Origin: Agrobacterium genomosp. 13 str. CFBP 6927
GTDB taxonomy: Bacteria; Pseudomonadota; Alphaproteobacteria; Rhizobiales; Rhizobiaceae
Direction of reading: 5' to 3'
NCBI GenBank assembly: GCA_900012615.1
Contig: LT009757.1
Coordinates: 852,096-916,095 of the forward strand
Length of the DNA stretch: 64,000 bases
Position numbers and translations under genes: made by a program. The notes under the pieces are model-generated. The model did not search any database. It saw only the letters and a program-made list of their open reading frames with translations, and was not told where the DNA came from. Shown here one piece after another: positions 24,647 to 34,477 of the stretch (the stretch's first letter is position 1; every line of letters starts with the position of its first letter).

Positions 24647-24822
24647 ATTGCCTCAAATGAACGTCAAATACGGTGACACGATGGCAAAATTGCCACACAC
24701 ATGCAACCTTCCTCTACATAGTGAATCAGCCACTAACAAGAGGTTTATAGACGGTAAGCGGATATCCTTGCTCAGAAGTTAACGAATCTCACGATCTGCC
24801 GGGGAATATGCCATTTGCGGCA

Positions 24823-26367
24823 TCAGGCGGCATCTCGAAGCGGATCATCGGGATCGATGCCATAATCCTTCAGTTTTCGATAAAGCGTCGATCGCCCTAT
24901 GCCGAGTTTCCGTGCGACCTGGCTCATCTGCCCGCGATAGAAACGAAGGGCGAAACGGATAAGCTCTTCCTCGATCTCCGCCAGTTTTCGGATATTGCCC
25001 GAATCGTCCATGCTGGAGATCAGGTTGCCTCCGCGGTAGATGGTCGTCGAAATATCCGCCGTATCTTCAAGAACGGCGTTAGTTTCGGCCAATGGCGGCG
25101 GCGGTGAATAGGCCGCGAGTTTCAGCGACGATCCAGACGGCGACCGGATGGAATCACCCGCTTCATCCCCCGTTGCAAATTCCGGCAATTGCAGCGCGAT
25201 CTGCGGAAAATCGGAATCCGCCAGTTCCTCGCCCTGCGACAGCACGACAGCGCGGAAAACGGCGTTTTCAAGCTGGCGGATATTGCCCGGCCAATCATAA
25301 GCCGTCAGCAGCGCCAGGGCGCTGGCGTCAAGGCCAACCGGATTGGGCAATTTCTGCTCCGCCGAAAAACGCTCGGCGAAAACCCGCGCCAGATGGGGAA
25401 TATCCTCCTTGCGGCGGCGCAGCGCCGGAATGGTGATCGGGAAGACGTTGAGGCGATAATAGAGATCCTCGCGGAAACGGCCTTCCTTCACCTCTTCGAT
25501 AAGGTTCTTGTTGGTGGCGGAAATCAGCCGGACGTTGACCTTCTGGACCCGCGCGGAGCCGACGGTTTCGATTTCGCCCTGCTGAACGGCACGCAGCAGC
25601 TTGACCTGAACGTCCAGCGGCAGATCGCCGATTTCATCAAGGAACAGCGTTCCGCCATCGGCCTCCATGAATTTGCCGACATGTTTTTCCGTGGCACCCG
25701 TGAAAGCGCCCTTCTCGTGGCCGAAGAGAATGCTTTCCACCAGATTATGCGGGATAGCGCCGCAATTGACGGTGATGAATGGCTTGTTCGACCGGTCACC
25801 GGCCGACTGGATGGCGCGCGCGACCATTTCCTTGCCGACACCGGATTCACCTTCCAGCACCACGGGAATGCTGGACTGGGCGGCACGTTGTGCGAGCTCG
25901 ATGACCCTCAGCATTGCGGGGCTTGCGGAAACGATATCGGTAAAATTCACTGCATTGCTCCGTCCGCGCCTGCCCGTGCGGGCCTTTGCCTCTCTCCTGT
26001 CAAGTTTGAGAGCATTGGAGATGGCGGCGCCGATCCTTTCCGGGGAGACCGGCTTGACCACGAAATCGAAGGCGCCGGCGCGCATGGCCTGCACGACAGT
26101 GTCGATGCCGCCCTGTCCCGTCTGGACAATGACGGGAACATCGGTGCCAAGTTCGCCGACGGCTTTCAAAAAGGTCAGGCCGTCCATTTCCGGCATCATA
26201 AGGTCGAGGACAACAACATTGATCTCGCCGCTATATTGCTTGAGCAGCTCCAGCCCCGCTTTGCCGTTTTCGGCAAGCAAGGCGAGATGCCCATAACGTT
26301 CCACCGCGTTTTTGAGCAGGCGGCGCTGGACAGGATCATCGTCTATCACGAGAACATGCGCGGTCAT
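24823..26367 (-). CDS. sigma-54-dependent response regulator, NtrC family
   Basis: A 514-residue transcription activator. The receiver domain (1-120) carries Asp55 in VVVLDLMMPEMDG. The AAA+ domain (about 145-380) has Walker A GESGVGKEM, the GAFTGA loop that contacts sigma-54, and the DEIGDLPLDVQ Walker B region. The C-terminal Fis-type helix-turn-helix is QVARKLGIGRSTLYRKLKDYG. A spacer of about 90 residues sits between AAA+ and Fis. All functional motifs are intact. No sensor kinase gene is adjacent, so its signal and targets are unknown. ATG 26367 lacks a strong ribosome binding site. Confidence 0.9.
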   Translation of the reverse strand: MTAHVLVIDDDPVQRRLLKNAVERYGHLALLAENGKAGLELLKQYSGEINVVVLDLMMPEMDGLTFLKAVGELGTDVPVIVQTGQGGIDTVVQAMRAGAFDFVVKPVSPERIGAAISNALKLDRREAKARTGRRGRSNAVNFTDIVSASPAMLRVIELAQRAAQSSIPVVLEGESGVGKEMVARAIQSAGDRSNKPFITVNCGAIPHNLVESILFGHEKGAFTGATEKHVGKFMEADGGTLFLDEIGDLPLDVQVKLLRAVQQGEIETVGSARVQKVNVRLISATNKNLIEEVKEGRFREDLYYRLNVFPITIPALRRRKEDIPHLARVFAERFSAEQKLPNPVGLDASALALLTAYDWPGNIRQLENAVFRAVVLSQGEELADSDFPQIALQLPEFATGDEAGDSIRSPSGSSLKLAAYSPPPPLAETNAVLEDTADISTTIYRGGNLISSMDDSGNIRKLAEIEEELIRFALRFYRGQMSQVARKLGIGRSTLYRKLKDYGIDPDDPLRDAA

Positions 26368-26537
26368 TTTTGGCTCCGGTTTCCGGTTTATGGACCTGCG
26401 TCATGCGGTCCCTTATGCCGCACTCTGGCACAGGAGACTTGAACATCCAGTTTTGAGATTTGCTTGCATTTTATCCATTGCTACGGGAAACAAAGGCCCC
26501 ATATGCTTCGAAAAGCATAACCAGAAGGATACGTCCG

Positions 26538-28388
26538 ATGACCCTTAATCGCTCCATTCCGCAACCCGTCTTTTCCCTTGCGGAAACCTCCGGTCCCGTG
26601 CTTGGCGACCTGCCCGGCTGGAAGCTTTCGGATCTCTATCCGTCGGGCGATTCGCCAGAATATAAGGGTGATCTCGAGAAGGCGGCGGCGATGGCGACGG
26701 CTTTCGAGGATAAATGGAAGGGCAAGCTTGAGACCGCCGCAAAGGCGACAGGCGCCAACGGCATCGGCGCGGCTCTCAAGGAGTATGAAGCGCTGGACGA
26801 TCTCATCGGCCGCATCGGCTCCTTTGCCGGACTGACCTATTTTTCCGATACGTCGAACCCGGCAAACGGCAAGCTTTACGGCGACGCGCAGTCGAAACTG
26901 ACGGATATTTCCGCCCATCTCCTGTTTTTTACGCTTGAACTCAACCGCATCGACGATGCGGTGATGGACGCCTGCATGGCCAATGATGCCGCTGCAGGGC
27001 ATTACCGGCCCTGGCTCGTGGATTTGCGCAAGGACAAGCCGCACCAGCTTGACGACCAGCTGGAACAGCTGTTCCTTGAAAAATCGATGACCAGCGCGAC
27101 CGCCTTCAACCGTCTGTTCGACGAGACGATGGCCGATCTGCGTTTTGATATTGACGGCGCAAGCCTTCCGCTGGAAGTGACGCTCAACATGCTCCAGGAG
27201 CCGGAGCCGGAAACCCGCAGGAAGGCGGCGGAAGCGCTGAGCGCCACCTTCAAGGAGAATCTGCGGGTCTTCACCCTCATCACCAACACGCTCGCCAAGG
27301 ACAAGGATATTTCCGACCGCTGGCGCAAGTTCGAAGACATTGCCGACAGCCGCCATCTGGCGAACCGCGTCGAGCGCGAGGTGGTTGATGCGCTGGCTGC
27401 CGCCGTCAAAAACGCCTATCCGCGCCTTTCGCATCGCTATTACGCCATGAAGGCGAAATGGCTCGGCATGGAAGAGATGAACTACTGGGACCGCAACGCG
27501 CCGCTTCCAGATACGTCTAATACGATCATTCCATGGGATGAGGCGAAGGATACGGTGCTTTCCGCCTATGGCGATTTCGCCCCTGAGATGGCCGATATCG
27601 CCCGCCGTTTCTTCGATGAGGAATGGATCGACGCCCCCGCCCGCCCCGGTAAGGCGCCGGGTGCATTCGCACACCCCACCGTGCCATCGGCCCACCCTTA
27701 CGTTCTGGTCAATTATCTCGGCAAACCGCGTGATGTGATGACGCTCGCCCACGAGCTTGGCCATGGCGTGCATCAGGTGCTGGCGGGCGGCCAGGGCGCG
27801 CTGATGTGCGCCACGCCGCTGACGCTTGCCGAAACAGCCTCCGTCTTCGGTGAAATGCTGACCTTCCGCAAGCTGCTCGACGACACCAAGGACGTGAGAG
27901 AACGCAAGGCCATGCTCGCCCGCAAGGTCGAGGACATGATCAATACTGTCGTGCGCCAGATCGCGTTTTATGAATTCGAACGCAAGCTGCACACCGCCCG
28001 CAAACAGGGCGAATTGACCTCTGAACAGATCGGTGAATTGTGGCTTTCCGTTCAGGCCGAAAGCCTCGGCCCGGCGATCCGGATTTCCGAGGGTTATGAG
28101 ACATGGTGGACCTATATCCCCCATTTCATCCATTCACCCTTCTATGTTTATGCCTATGCCTTCGGTGACTGCCTGGTGAACTCGCTTTATGCGGTCTACC
28201 AGAAAGCCGAGACCGGCTTTCAGGATAAATATTTCGAGCTTTTGAAAGCGGGCGGCACCAAGCACCATTCCGAGCTTTTGAAACCCTTCGGTCTTGATGC
28301 GACCGATCCTTCCTTCTGGGACAAGGGCCTTTCGATGATCGAGGGGCTGATCGACGAGCTGGAAGCGCTGGACAACAAACAGGCTTAA
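26538..28388 (+). CDS. pepF: oligoendopeptidase F, M3 family metallopeptidase
   Basis: A 616-residue cytosolic zinc peptidase that cuts short peptides. The M3 signature is LAHELGHGVHQ with zinc ligands His405 and His409, catalytic Glu406, and the third ligand region ETASVFGEMLT downstream. AAGGA lies eight bases before ATG 26538; an open extension to 26460 is not supported. It is transcribed divergently from the sigma-54 activator across a 170-bp region. The length matches rhizobial pepF. Confidence 0.93.
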   Translation: MTLNRSIPQPVFSLAETSGPVLGDLPGWKLSDLYPSGDSPEYKGDLEKAAAMATAFEDKWKGKLETAAKATGANGIGAALKEYEALDDLIGRIGSFAGLTYFSDTSNPANGKLYGDAQSKLTDISAHLLFFTLELNRIDDAVMDACMANDAAAGHYRPWLVDLRKDKPHQLDDQLEQLFLEKSMTSATAFNRLFDETMADLRFDIDGASLPLEVTLNMLQEPEPETRRKAAEALSATFKENLRVFTLITNTLAKDKDISDRWRKFEDIADSRHLANRVEREVVDALAAAVKNAYPRLSHRYYAMKAKWLGMEEMNYWDRNAPLPDTSNTIIPWDEAKDTVLSAYGDFAPEMADIARRFFDEEWIDAPARPGKAPGAFAHPTVPSAHPYVLVNYLGKPRDVMTLAHELGHGVHQVLAGGQGALMCATPLTLAETASVFGEMLTFRKLLDDTKDVRERKAMLARKVEDMINTVVRQIAFYEFERKLHTARKQGELTSEQIGELWLSVQAESLGPAIRISEGYETWWTYIPHFIHSPFYVYAYAFGDCLVNSLYAVYQKAETGFQDKYFELLKAGGTKHHSELLKPFGLDATDPSFWDKGLSMIEGLIDELEALDNKQA

Positions 28389-28448
28389 CCTCGCCAGCCG
28401 GCAAGGCTATCCTATTTCGGACAAGCTTTGCCGGTTGATATCGCCGGT

Positions 28449-29123
28449 ATGGACACCAATGATGACGACAGGCGACGAGCAAAGGCAATGAAGCGCAAAC
28501 CCGCCGATCTGACCCTGAGGGAAACACTGCGCTGGGAGCCGCAAACGGGCTTTCAGCGCATTGACCAGCATATGCGCCGGCTGTTGCGCTCGGCCGATGC
28601 GCTTGGTTTTCGCGCACCGGTCAATGCGGTCCAGATTCTGGAAAAGAAGGTCGGCGGCGAAACCCCGCTCTGTGTCAAGCTGATCATGAACTACAAGGGC
28701 GAACTGGACATCGAAACGGCTGATTTCCAGCCGTTGCGGGAGAACACGGTTTGGCGGGTCCGGATCGCGAAACAAACCACCCTCGATTCCGCCGATACCT
28801 TCTATCGCCACAAGTCGTCGCGCCGGGAACCCTATGATGCCGCCCGTGCCGAATTTTCAGCCGCGGATGCGGACGAGGTTTTGCTGCTCAACGAACGCGG
28901 GGAGTTGTGCGAGGGATCGTCCACCAGCATCTTCGTCGAAATGCCGGACGGGCAGTTGCTGACGCCGCCGCTCGACAGCGGCATTCTGCCGGGCGTCCTG
29001 CGCGCTGATCTTATCCGTGAGCGCAAGGCACGCGGACAGGCACTGAAACCGGAGGATATTGCCGGGCGGCGGCTATTCGTCGGCAATTCGCTGCATGGAT
29101 TGATTGCGGCGGAACTGGTTTAG
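28449..29123 (+). CDS. class IV aminotransferase family protein, aminodeoxychorismate lyase-like
   Basis: A PLP enzyme of fold type IV, 224 residues. The family signature is visible: SRREPYD after Lys122 in YRHKSSRR (probable Schiff-base lysine), then EVLLLNERGELCEGSSTSIF, LLTPPLDSGILPGVLR, and the C-terminal FVGNSLHGLIAAEL. It resembles PabC, which forms 4-aminobenzoate for folate, but a D-amino acid or branched-chain aminotransferase cannot be excluded. ATG 28449 is chosen; TTG 28428 and ATG 28488 (after AAAGG) are alternatives. Its end overlaps the convergent diguanylate cyclase by four bases. Confidence 0.8.
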   Translation: MDTNDDDRRRAKAMKRKPADLTLRETLRWEPQTGFQRIDQHMRRLLRSADALGFRAPVNAVQILEKKVGGETPLCVKLIMNYKGELDIETADFQPLRENTVWRVRIAKQTTLDSADTFYRHKSSRREPYDAARAEFSAADADEVLLLNERGELCEGSSTSIFVEMPDGQLLTPPLDSGILPGVLRADLIRERKARGQALKPEDIAGRRLFVGNSLHGLIAAELV

Positions 29124-30028
29124 GCCGTCACTGCCAGAAGCCGGTCACGGCCTTTTTCCTTGGCAGCATAAAGTGCCTGATCGGCGCGCATGAAAATCTC
29201 GTCGGCGCTTTCCGCCATGCGATAGGGGGTCATGCCGGCGGAGCAGCTATAGGAGAAATCCGGAAAATCGGCGAGAGGTCTTGAAAGGCGTACCCTTTGC
29301 AGCAACCGCTCGACAATCTCACGGCTTTCCGAAACCGAGCTGCGCGGCAGGACAAGCATGAACTCCTCACCGCCGATCCTGCCGAAACAGTCCACCCGGC
29401 GGATAACGGAATGGGCGATGCCGACAAAATCGCGCAGAACCGCATCGCCGCATTTGTGGCCGAAACGATCGTTAATCTGCTTGAAAAAATCGATATCGAG
29501 GGTGCAAAGGCAAAAGGGTGCTTCAAGGCCTTTGCCCACCCGCTCCACCTGCAGGGCCAGTTTCGCGAAAACGAAACGCCGGTTTGCCGTTCCGGTCAAT
29601 TCATCCGTCTGCGAAGCGCGCACCGCAAGATCCCGGTCCTGCCGCAGGGCTCTGTAGCCCTGGCGCAATTCCGTGACGTCGCTTGCAACGCAGAGCATCC
29701 AGCCATCCTGCTGCACCGTCTCCGTCATCCAGAACCAGCGACCGTCATACATGTCCATCTCGAAGGCGCGATAGGGCAGCTTGCCGCGCCGGGACTGCGC
29801 TGACATCAGCCAGCCCTCGAAATCGTTGTTTCTGATGACGACGCCGGTGCCCAGCCGCTGGTTCAGCCGCATGATATCCGCCCAGGTCGGGAAATCACCG
29901 GCGGCAAGCTGAAAGCTCTCCCGAAACGATGGGTTGGCATGCCGCAACCGATCCCCGGAATCATAGAGGGCAATAAGAACGGGGGTAGCACTCTGAAGCG
30001 CTGCGACACGCTCGATAAGACTATCCAA
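29120..30028 (-). CDS. PAS-containing diguanylate cyclase
   Basis: A 302-residue cytosolic protein that should make cyclic di-GMP. A PAS domain (about 8-125) is followed by a short helix and a GGDEF domain (about 140-300). The active-site signature GGEEF is at 219-223. An inhibitory I-site RxxD (Arg210-Asp213) sits five residues before it, so product inhibition is expected. Translation starts at TTG 30028, with AGGAG about ten bases upstream. There are no transmembrane segments. The PAS ligand is unknown. Confidence 0.9.
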   Translation of the reverse strand: MDSLIERVAALQSATPVLIALYDSGDRLRHANPSFRESFQLAAGDFPTWADIMRLNQRLGTGVVIRNNDFEGWLMSAQSRRGKLPYRAFEMDMYDGRWFWMTETVQQDGWMLCVASDVTELRQGYRALRQDRDLAVRASQTDELTGTANRRFVFAKLALQVERVGKGLEAPFCLCTLDIDFFKQINDRFGHKCGDAVLRDFVGIAHSVIRRVDCFGRIGGEEFMLVLPRSSVSESREIVERLLQRVRLSRPLADFPDFSYSCSAGMTPYRMAESADEIFMRADQALYAAKEKGRDRLLAVTA

Positions 30029-30287
30029 CAGGCAACTCTCCTGTGATGGCGAAAAACTCCCCCGTCGTCATCCGCCCAAAGCCCCCAAGCCTTTGGACAT
30101 ATATACGAAAAGAAGAACCTAATTATAAACGCACTATCTAAAATGCGAAGAGGCAGAATGTGGTGGAAAGGATGCGCGCGGCCATCTCACCACCGCCACC
30201 GTCATATGTCCGTCATCCGCCTGCCCTTTATTGTGGCACGCTTTTATGATCTAGCTTACTTATTGGCTGAAAAAGGAAAATTGACGA

Positions 30288-31733
30288 ATGACGGATGCAA
30301 ACCACCCGATTTACGGCGATATTGACGGCCCCATCATCATGATCGGCTTCGGCTCCATCGGGCGCGGTACTCTTCCGTTGATCGAACGTCATTTCAATTT
30401 CGACAGGACCCGGCTCGTCGTCATCGACCCGCGCGAGGATATCGCAGCGTTTCTGGCCGAGAGGAACATTCGCCATATCCGCACACATCTGACCAAGGAG
30501 AACTATAAGGAGGTTCTCAAACCGCTTCTCAAAGGGGTTCAGGGTCAGGGGTTCTGCGTCAATCTCTCGGTCGATGCCGCATCCGTCGATCTGATGCGGC
30601 TCTGTCGCAAACACGGCATGCTCTACATCGACACCGTGGTGGAGCCATGGCCCGGTTTTTATTTCGACGCCGATGCCGACAATGCCTCCAGAACCAATTA
30701 TTCGCTGCGCGAGACCATGCTGAAAGAAAAGGCGCGCAAACCGGGCGGCACCACGGCGGTTTCCACCTGCGGCGCCAATCCGGGCATGGTGTCCTGGTTC
30801 GTGAAGCAGGCGCTGATCAACCTCGCCAGGGATACGGGTCTTGATATCGAAGAGCCGCAGCCGCATGACCGGGAAGCATGGGCAAAGCTCATGAAACAGC
30901 TTGGCGTCAAGGGCGTGCATGTGGCCGAGCGCGACACGCAGCGGGCAAGGGAACCCAAGCCCTTCGGCGCTTTCTGGAACACCTGGTCCGTCGAGGGTTT
31001 TATTGCAGAAGGCTTTCAACCCGCCGAACTCGGCTGGGGAACGCATGAAAACTGGATGCCCAAAAACGCAAAAAAACAGAAAAAAGGCAGCAAGGCGGCC
31101 ATCTATCTCGATCAGCCCGGCGCCAATACGCGGGTGCGAACATGGTGCCCGGGCCAGGGCGCACAATATGGATTTCTGGTCACCCATAACGAGGCGATCT
31201 CGATTTCCGACTATTTCACCCTTCGCAATGACGATGGCGGCGTGATCTACCGCCCTACCTGTCATTATGCCTATCACCCCTGCAACGACGCCATTCTTTC
31301 CCTGCACGAACTTTTCGGCAATGGCGGCACGGCCCAGCCGATCCAGCATGTGCTCGGCGAAGACGAACTGGTCGACGGCGCTGACGAGCTGGGCGTTCTT
31401 CTCTACGGCCATGACAAAAATGCCTATTGGTACGGATCACGGCTGAGCCTGCAGGAAGCGCGCTCGCTTGCCCCTTACCAGAACGCAACCGGATTGCAGG
31501 TCAGTTCGGCGGTTCTGGCAGGAATGGTCTGGGCAATTGAGAACCCGCAGGTGGGCATCGTTGAGGCGGACGAAATGGATTACCGCCGGTGCCTCGAGGT
31601 GCAGCGCCCCTATCTCGGCCCTGTCGAGGGACATTACACGGACTGGACACCGCTCGATGGCCGACCCGGCCTGTTCCCCGACAATATCGACAAGTCCGAC
31701 CCCTGGCAGTTCCGCAATATTCTGGTGCGCTGA
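30288..31733 (+). CDS. hss: homospermidine synthase
   Basis: NAD-dependent enzyme that makes sym-homospermidine from putrescine, the major polyamine of many rhizobia. The 481-residue protein has the Rossmann nucleotide motif IIMIGFGSIGRGTLPL (GxGxxG at 20-25), then VVIDPRED and CVNLSVDAASVDLM. It also has STCGANPGMVSWFVKQAL. The length and motifs match bacterial Hss. ATG 30288 is preceded by GGAAAA. It is monocistronic, divergent from the diguanylate cyclase, with 259 bp between start codons. No separate decarboxylase gene is nearby. Confidence 0.95.
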   Translation: MTDANHPIYGDIDGPIIMIGFGSIGRGTLPLIERHFNFDRTRLVVIDPREDIAAFLAERNIRHIRTHLTKENYKEVLKPLLKGVQGQGFCVNLSVDAASVDLMRLCRKHGMLYIDTVVEPWPGFYFDADADNASRTNYSLRETMLKEKARKPGGTTAVSTCGANPGMVSWFVKQALINLARDTGLDIEEPQPHDREAWAKLMKQLGVKGVHVAERDTQRAREPKPFGAFWNTWSVEGFIAEGFQPAELGWGTHENWMPKNAKKQKKGSKAAIYLDQPGANTRVRTWCPGQGAQYGFLVTHNEAISISDYFTLRNDDGGVIYRPTCHYAYHPCNDAILSLHELFGNGGTAQPIQHVLGEDELVDGADELGVLLYGHDKNAYWYGSRLSLQEARSLAPYQNATGLQVSSAVLAGMVWAIENPQVGIVEADEMDYRRCLEVQRPYLGPVEGHYTDWTPLDGRPGLFPDNIDKSDPWQFRNILVR

Positions 31734-31880
31734 GGGACGGAGTCTCATATTTGTCACGCCGGCGCTTTCATGCGGGACGTCAGGAACCCGGGAGAGCAAA
31801 CAACGTTGCCTTGAAATAAGTAACGCTTCACGGCATGGTCGAAGCACAAGGGTTTCATCGAATCGCAGGAGAACAGGCTC

Positions 31881-32255
31881 ATGAACTTCAAGACAAGCGC
31901 TGCTTTGCTTTCAGCCGCCATCGCGGTGTCTTCATGCGTCGCGCCGGGTCCCTCCCAGCAGACCTCGATGGCCCCATCGCTTGCCCGCGGGCCGGCCGTC
32001 GATGGCCGCTGGATCGACCGTAACGGCATCGTATCGACATTCCAGAACGGCGCTTTCTCCACGCGTTCGACCGATACCAATACGCTTCTGGCCTCCGGCA
32101 CCTATGTCACGATTTCGCCGACACTCTACGAAATCAACATGACGTCGCTGGTCCGCAATACGCAGTCGCGCGTCAACTGCGCTCTCGTCTCCCCGTCACA
32201 ATTGAATTGCACGACAGACACGAACAGTCAGTTCTCGCTGACACGTCAAGGCTGA
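31881..32255 (+). CDS. omp10: outer membrane lipoprotein, Omp10-like
   Basis: A 124-residue lipoprotein resembling Brucella Omp10. The signal sequence ends in AVSSC; Cys19 is the lipidation site. The mature part is a short beta-rich domain with [18 protein letters not shown] and [16 protein letters not shown], plus two cysteines ([12 protein letters not shown]) likely joined by a disulfide. A good ribosome binding site, AGGAGA, precedes the ATG. It is monocistronic and followed by a strong terminator. It should be anchored to the outer membrane. Confidence 0.85.
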   Translation: MNFKTSAALLSAAIAVSSCVAPGPSQQTSMAPSLARGPAVDGRWIDRNGIVSTFQNGAFSTRSTDTNTLLASGTYVTISPTLYEINMTSLVRNTQSRVNCALVSPSQLNCTTDTNSQFSLTRQG

Positions 32256-32288
32256 TAACATCACCTTTTCAATGAGATGACCTTATGG

Positions 32289-32318
32289 AACGCACGCCTC
32301 AGGCGTGCGTTTTTCTTT
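32289..32318 (+). terminator. rho-independent terminator after omp10
   Basis: AACGCACGCC (32289-32298) and GGCGTGCGTT (32302-32311) with a three-base loop are followed by TTTCTTT. Confidence 0.9.
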
Positions 32319-32471
32319 ATTGCGCGTCTGTCATAATTTCGCTTGCGGCAGCTGCCGCTAAATGGAAACATCGCGCTTTGAAAGACTGACATGTTTTCAG
32401 ATTAGAGAATAAGCACGGCCGGATGATGATCGACCGGCCCGGGCTTCCGCTTTGAACAGGAGAGAGGGACC

Positions 32472-34400
32472 ATGAAGAAAATTTTGGGACTGGGCATGCT
32501 GAGCGTTTCGGCAATAACGCTTTCAGCCGGAGCGGCCTTGGCCGACTACGAGCTCAACATTCTTCACATCAACGATTTTCACTCCCGTATCGAATCGATC
32601 AACAAGTTCGACTCGACCTGCTCGGCGGAAGAAGAAGGCAAAAACGAATGCTTCGGCGGTGCCGCCCGTCTTCTGACCGCCATCAATCAGACCCGCGATG
32701 CCCTGAAGGCTGAAGGCAAGAACGTTCTGCTGCTCAATGCCGGCGACAATTTCCAGGGATCGCTGTTTTACACCACCTATAAGGGCACGGTGGAAGCGGA
32801 AGTGCTGAACGCCATGAAGTTCGACGCCATGACCGTCGGCAACCACGAGTTCGACGATAGCGAGGACGGTCTTGCAGGTTTCCTCGACAAGGTTCAGTTT
32901 CCGGTCGTGACCGCCAATGTGGTCGCCACCGCCGCCTCCAAAATCGGAGATCGCGTCAAGCCTTCCATCATTCTTGAAGTCGGCGGGCAGAAAATCGGCA
33001 TCGTCGGTGCCGTGGCCAATGACACGGCGGAACTGGCGACACCAGGTCCCAATATCACCATTGCCGAAGACGTCGCGAAAATCAGCGAACAGGTGCAGAA
33101 GCTGAAGCAGGACGGCGTCAACAAGATCATCGCCCTCACCCATGTCGGATATCCGCGCGACCTCGAATTCATCGCGAAGATCCCGGATGTGGATGTCGTA
33201 GTCGGCGGTCACTCGCATACCCTGCTTTCCAACACCGACCAGAAGGCCGAAGGCCCCTATCCGACACTCGTCGACAATCCCGGCGGCTACAAGGTTCCGG
33301 TCGTTCAGGCCGGTCAATACAGCAAATATCTCGGCGACCTGCGCGTCGTCTTCGATGACAGCGGCGTGGTCAAGGAAAGCAAGGGCGATCCAATCCTGAT
33401 CGATTCCTCCTTCAAGCCCGATGAAGCCACGCTCAAGCGTATCGATGAGCTGAAAGCGCCGATCGAGGCGCTGAAAGCCAAGGTTGTCGGCACTTCGGAA
33501 GGCCCGATCGAGGGCGACCGCAAGATTTGCCGCGTCAAGGAATGCTCCATGGGCAATCTGGTCGCGGATGCAACACTTGCCCGTGTGAAGGATCAGGGCG
33601 TCACCATTGCTTTCGCCAATAGCGGCGGTCTGCGCTCCTCCATTGATGGTGGCGATGTCTCTATGGGCGAGGTCCTGACGGTTCTGCCGTTCCAGAACAC
33701 CGTGGCAACCTTCCAGCTGAAGGGCGAGGACATCCGCGCCGCTCTCGAAAACGGCGTCAGCCAGATCGATGATGGCGCGGGCCGCTTCATGCAGGTTTCC
33801 GGCCTGAAATATTCCTTCGACCGCTCGAAGCCAGCCGGCAGCCGTGTCGTTTCGGTTGAGGTCAAGGAAGGGGACGCTTTCGTGCCGCTCGACCCGGCCA
33901 AGGCCTATATCGTCGCGGCCAATAACTACGTGCGCACCGGCGGTGACGGCTTCAAGGTCTTCGCGACCAAGGCAATCAACGCCTATGACTTCGGCCCGAA
34001 CCTCGAAGAGGCAGTCGCCGCCTATATCACCGCAAACAGCCCCTATAAGCCCTATACGGATGGCCGCATCAGCGAAGTCACGCCGGCCGGTTACGTGGCT
34101 CCGGCAAAACCCGCAGCACCCGCACCCGCTGCAACCGCCCCGGCGCCTGCAGCAAGCACGCCTGCTCCAGCCGCCACACCGGCCCCGGCACCTGCTGCCA
34201 CCGCACCGGCCGCTACTGCGCCTGCGGCAGCCGCTGCTGCCGTCAGCAAATATGTCGTTGAAAAGGGTGACTCGCTCTGGAAGATCGCTGCCGAAAAATA
34301 TGGCGACGGCGCTCTCTGGACCAGAATTGCCAAGGCGAACACGCTGAAGCATCCGAACCACATCGAGATTGGTGAGGAACTGGAGCTTCCGGCGCAATAA
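32472..34400 (+). CDS. periplasmic 5'-nucleotidase (UshA-like) with C-terminal LysM domain
   Basis: A 642-residue exported phosphoesterase. Signal peptide MKKILGLGMLSVSAITLSAG is cleaved near ALADY. The metallophosphoesterase domain (about 28-300) has the metal ligands HINDFHSR (Asp35, His37), GDNFQGS, GNHEFD and GGHSHT. The 5'-nucleotidase C-terminal domain (about 325-535) has FANSGGLRSSI and NYVRTGGDGF. A Pro/Ala-rich linker (about 537-591) leads to a LysM domain (592-640, YVVEKGDSLWKIAAEKYG). It probably releases phosphate and nucleosides from extracellular nucleotides while held on peptidoglycan by LysM. A terminator follows. Confidence 0.92.
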   Translation: MKKILGLGMLSVSAITLSAGAALADYELNILHINDFHSRIESINKFDSTCSAEEEGKNECFGGAARLLTAINQTRDALKAEGKNVLLLNAGDNFQGSLFYTTYKGTVEAEVLNAMKFDAMTVGNHEFDDSEDGLAGFLDKVQFPVVTANVVATAASKIGDRVKPSIILEVGGQKIGIVGAVANDTAELATPGPNITIAEDVAKISEQVQKLKQDGVNKIIALTHVGYPRDLEFIAKIPDVDVVVGGHSHTLLSNTDQKAEGPYPTLVDNPGGYKVPVVQAGQYSKYLGDLRVVFDDSGVVKESKGDPILIDSSFKPDEATLKRIDELKAPIEALKAKVVGTSEGPIEGDRKICRVKECSMGNLVADATLARVKDQGVTIAFANSGGLRSSIDGGDVSMGEVLTVLPFQNTVATFQLKGEDIRAALENGVSQIDDGAGRFMQVSGLKYSFDRSKPAGSRVVSVEVKEGDAFVPLDPAKAYIVAANNYVRTGGDGFKVFATKAINAYDFGPNLEEAVAAYITANSPYKPYTDGRISEVTPAGYVAPAKPAAPAPAATAPAPAASTPAPAATPAPAPAATAPAATAPAAAAAAVSKYVVEKGDSLWKIAAEKYGDGALWTRIAKANTLKHPNHIEIGEELELPAQ

Positions 34401-34438
34401 GCCGGTAGCGACCAGACAGGGCAATTTGCCGCAGACCG

Positions 34439-34477
34439 GAAGCCGACCCTCAACCACGGGGTCGGCTTCTTATTTTC
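34439..34477 (+). terminator. rho-independent terminator after the 5'-nucleotidase gene
   Basis: GAAGCCGACCC (34439-34449) and GGGTCGGCTTC (34459-34469) form the stem, followed by TTATTTT. Confidence 0.88.

Noticed and set aside
22706..24676. 656-codon plus-strand open frame over the DUF882 gene
   Set aside because: No signal, domain or ribosome binding site; the minus-strand gene has the zinc-ligand motifs.
24682..24695. Possible sigma-54 -24/-12 promoter
   Set aside because: GG and GC are seven bases apart instead of ten, so the spacing does not fit; kept only as a palindrome.
32523..34457. 644-codon minus-strand open frame over the 5'-nucleotidase gene
   Set aside because: Low-complexity product opposite the Ala/Pro linker; the plus-strand gene has a complete domain set.
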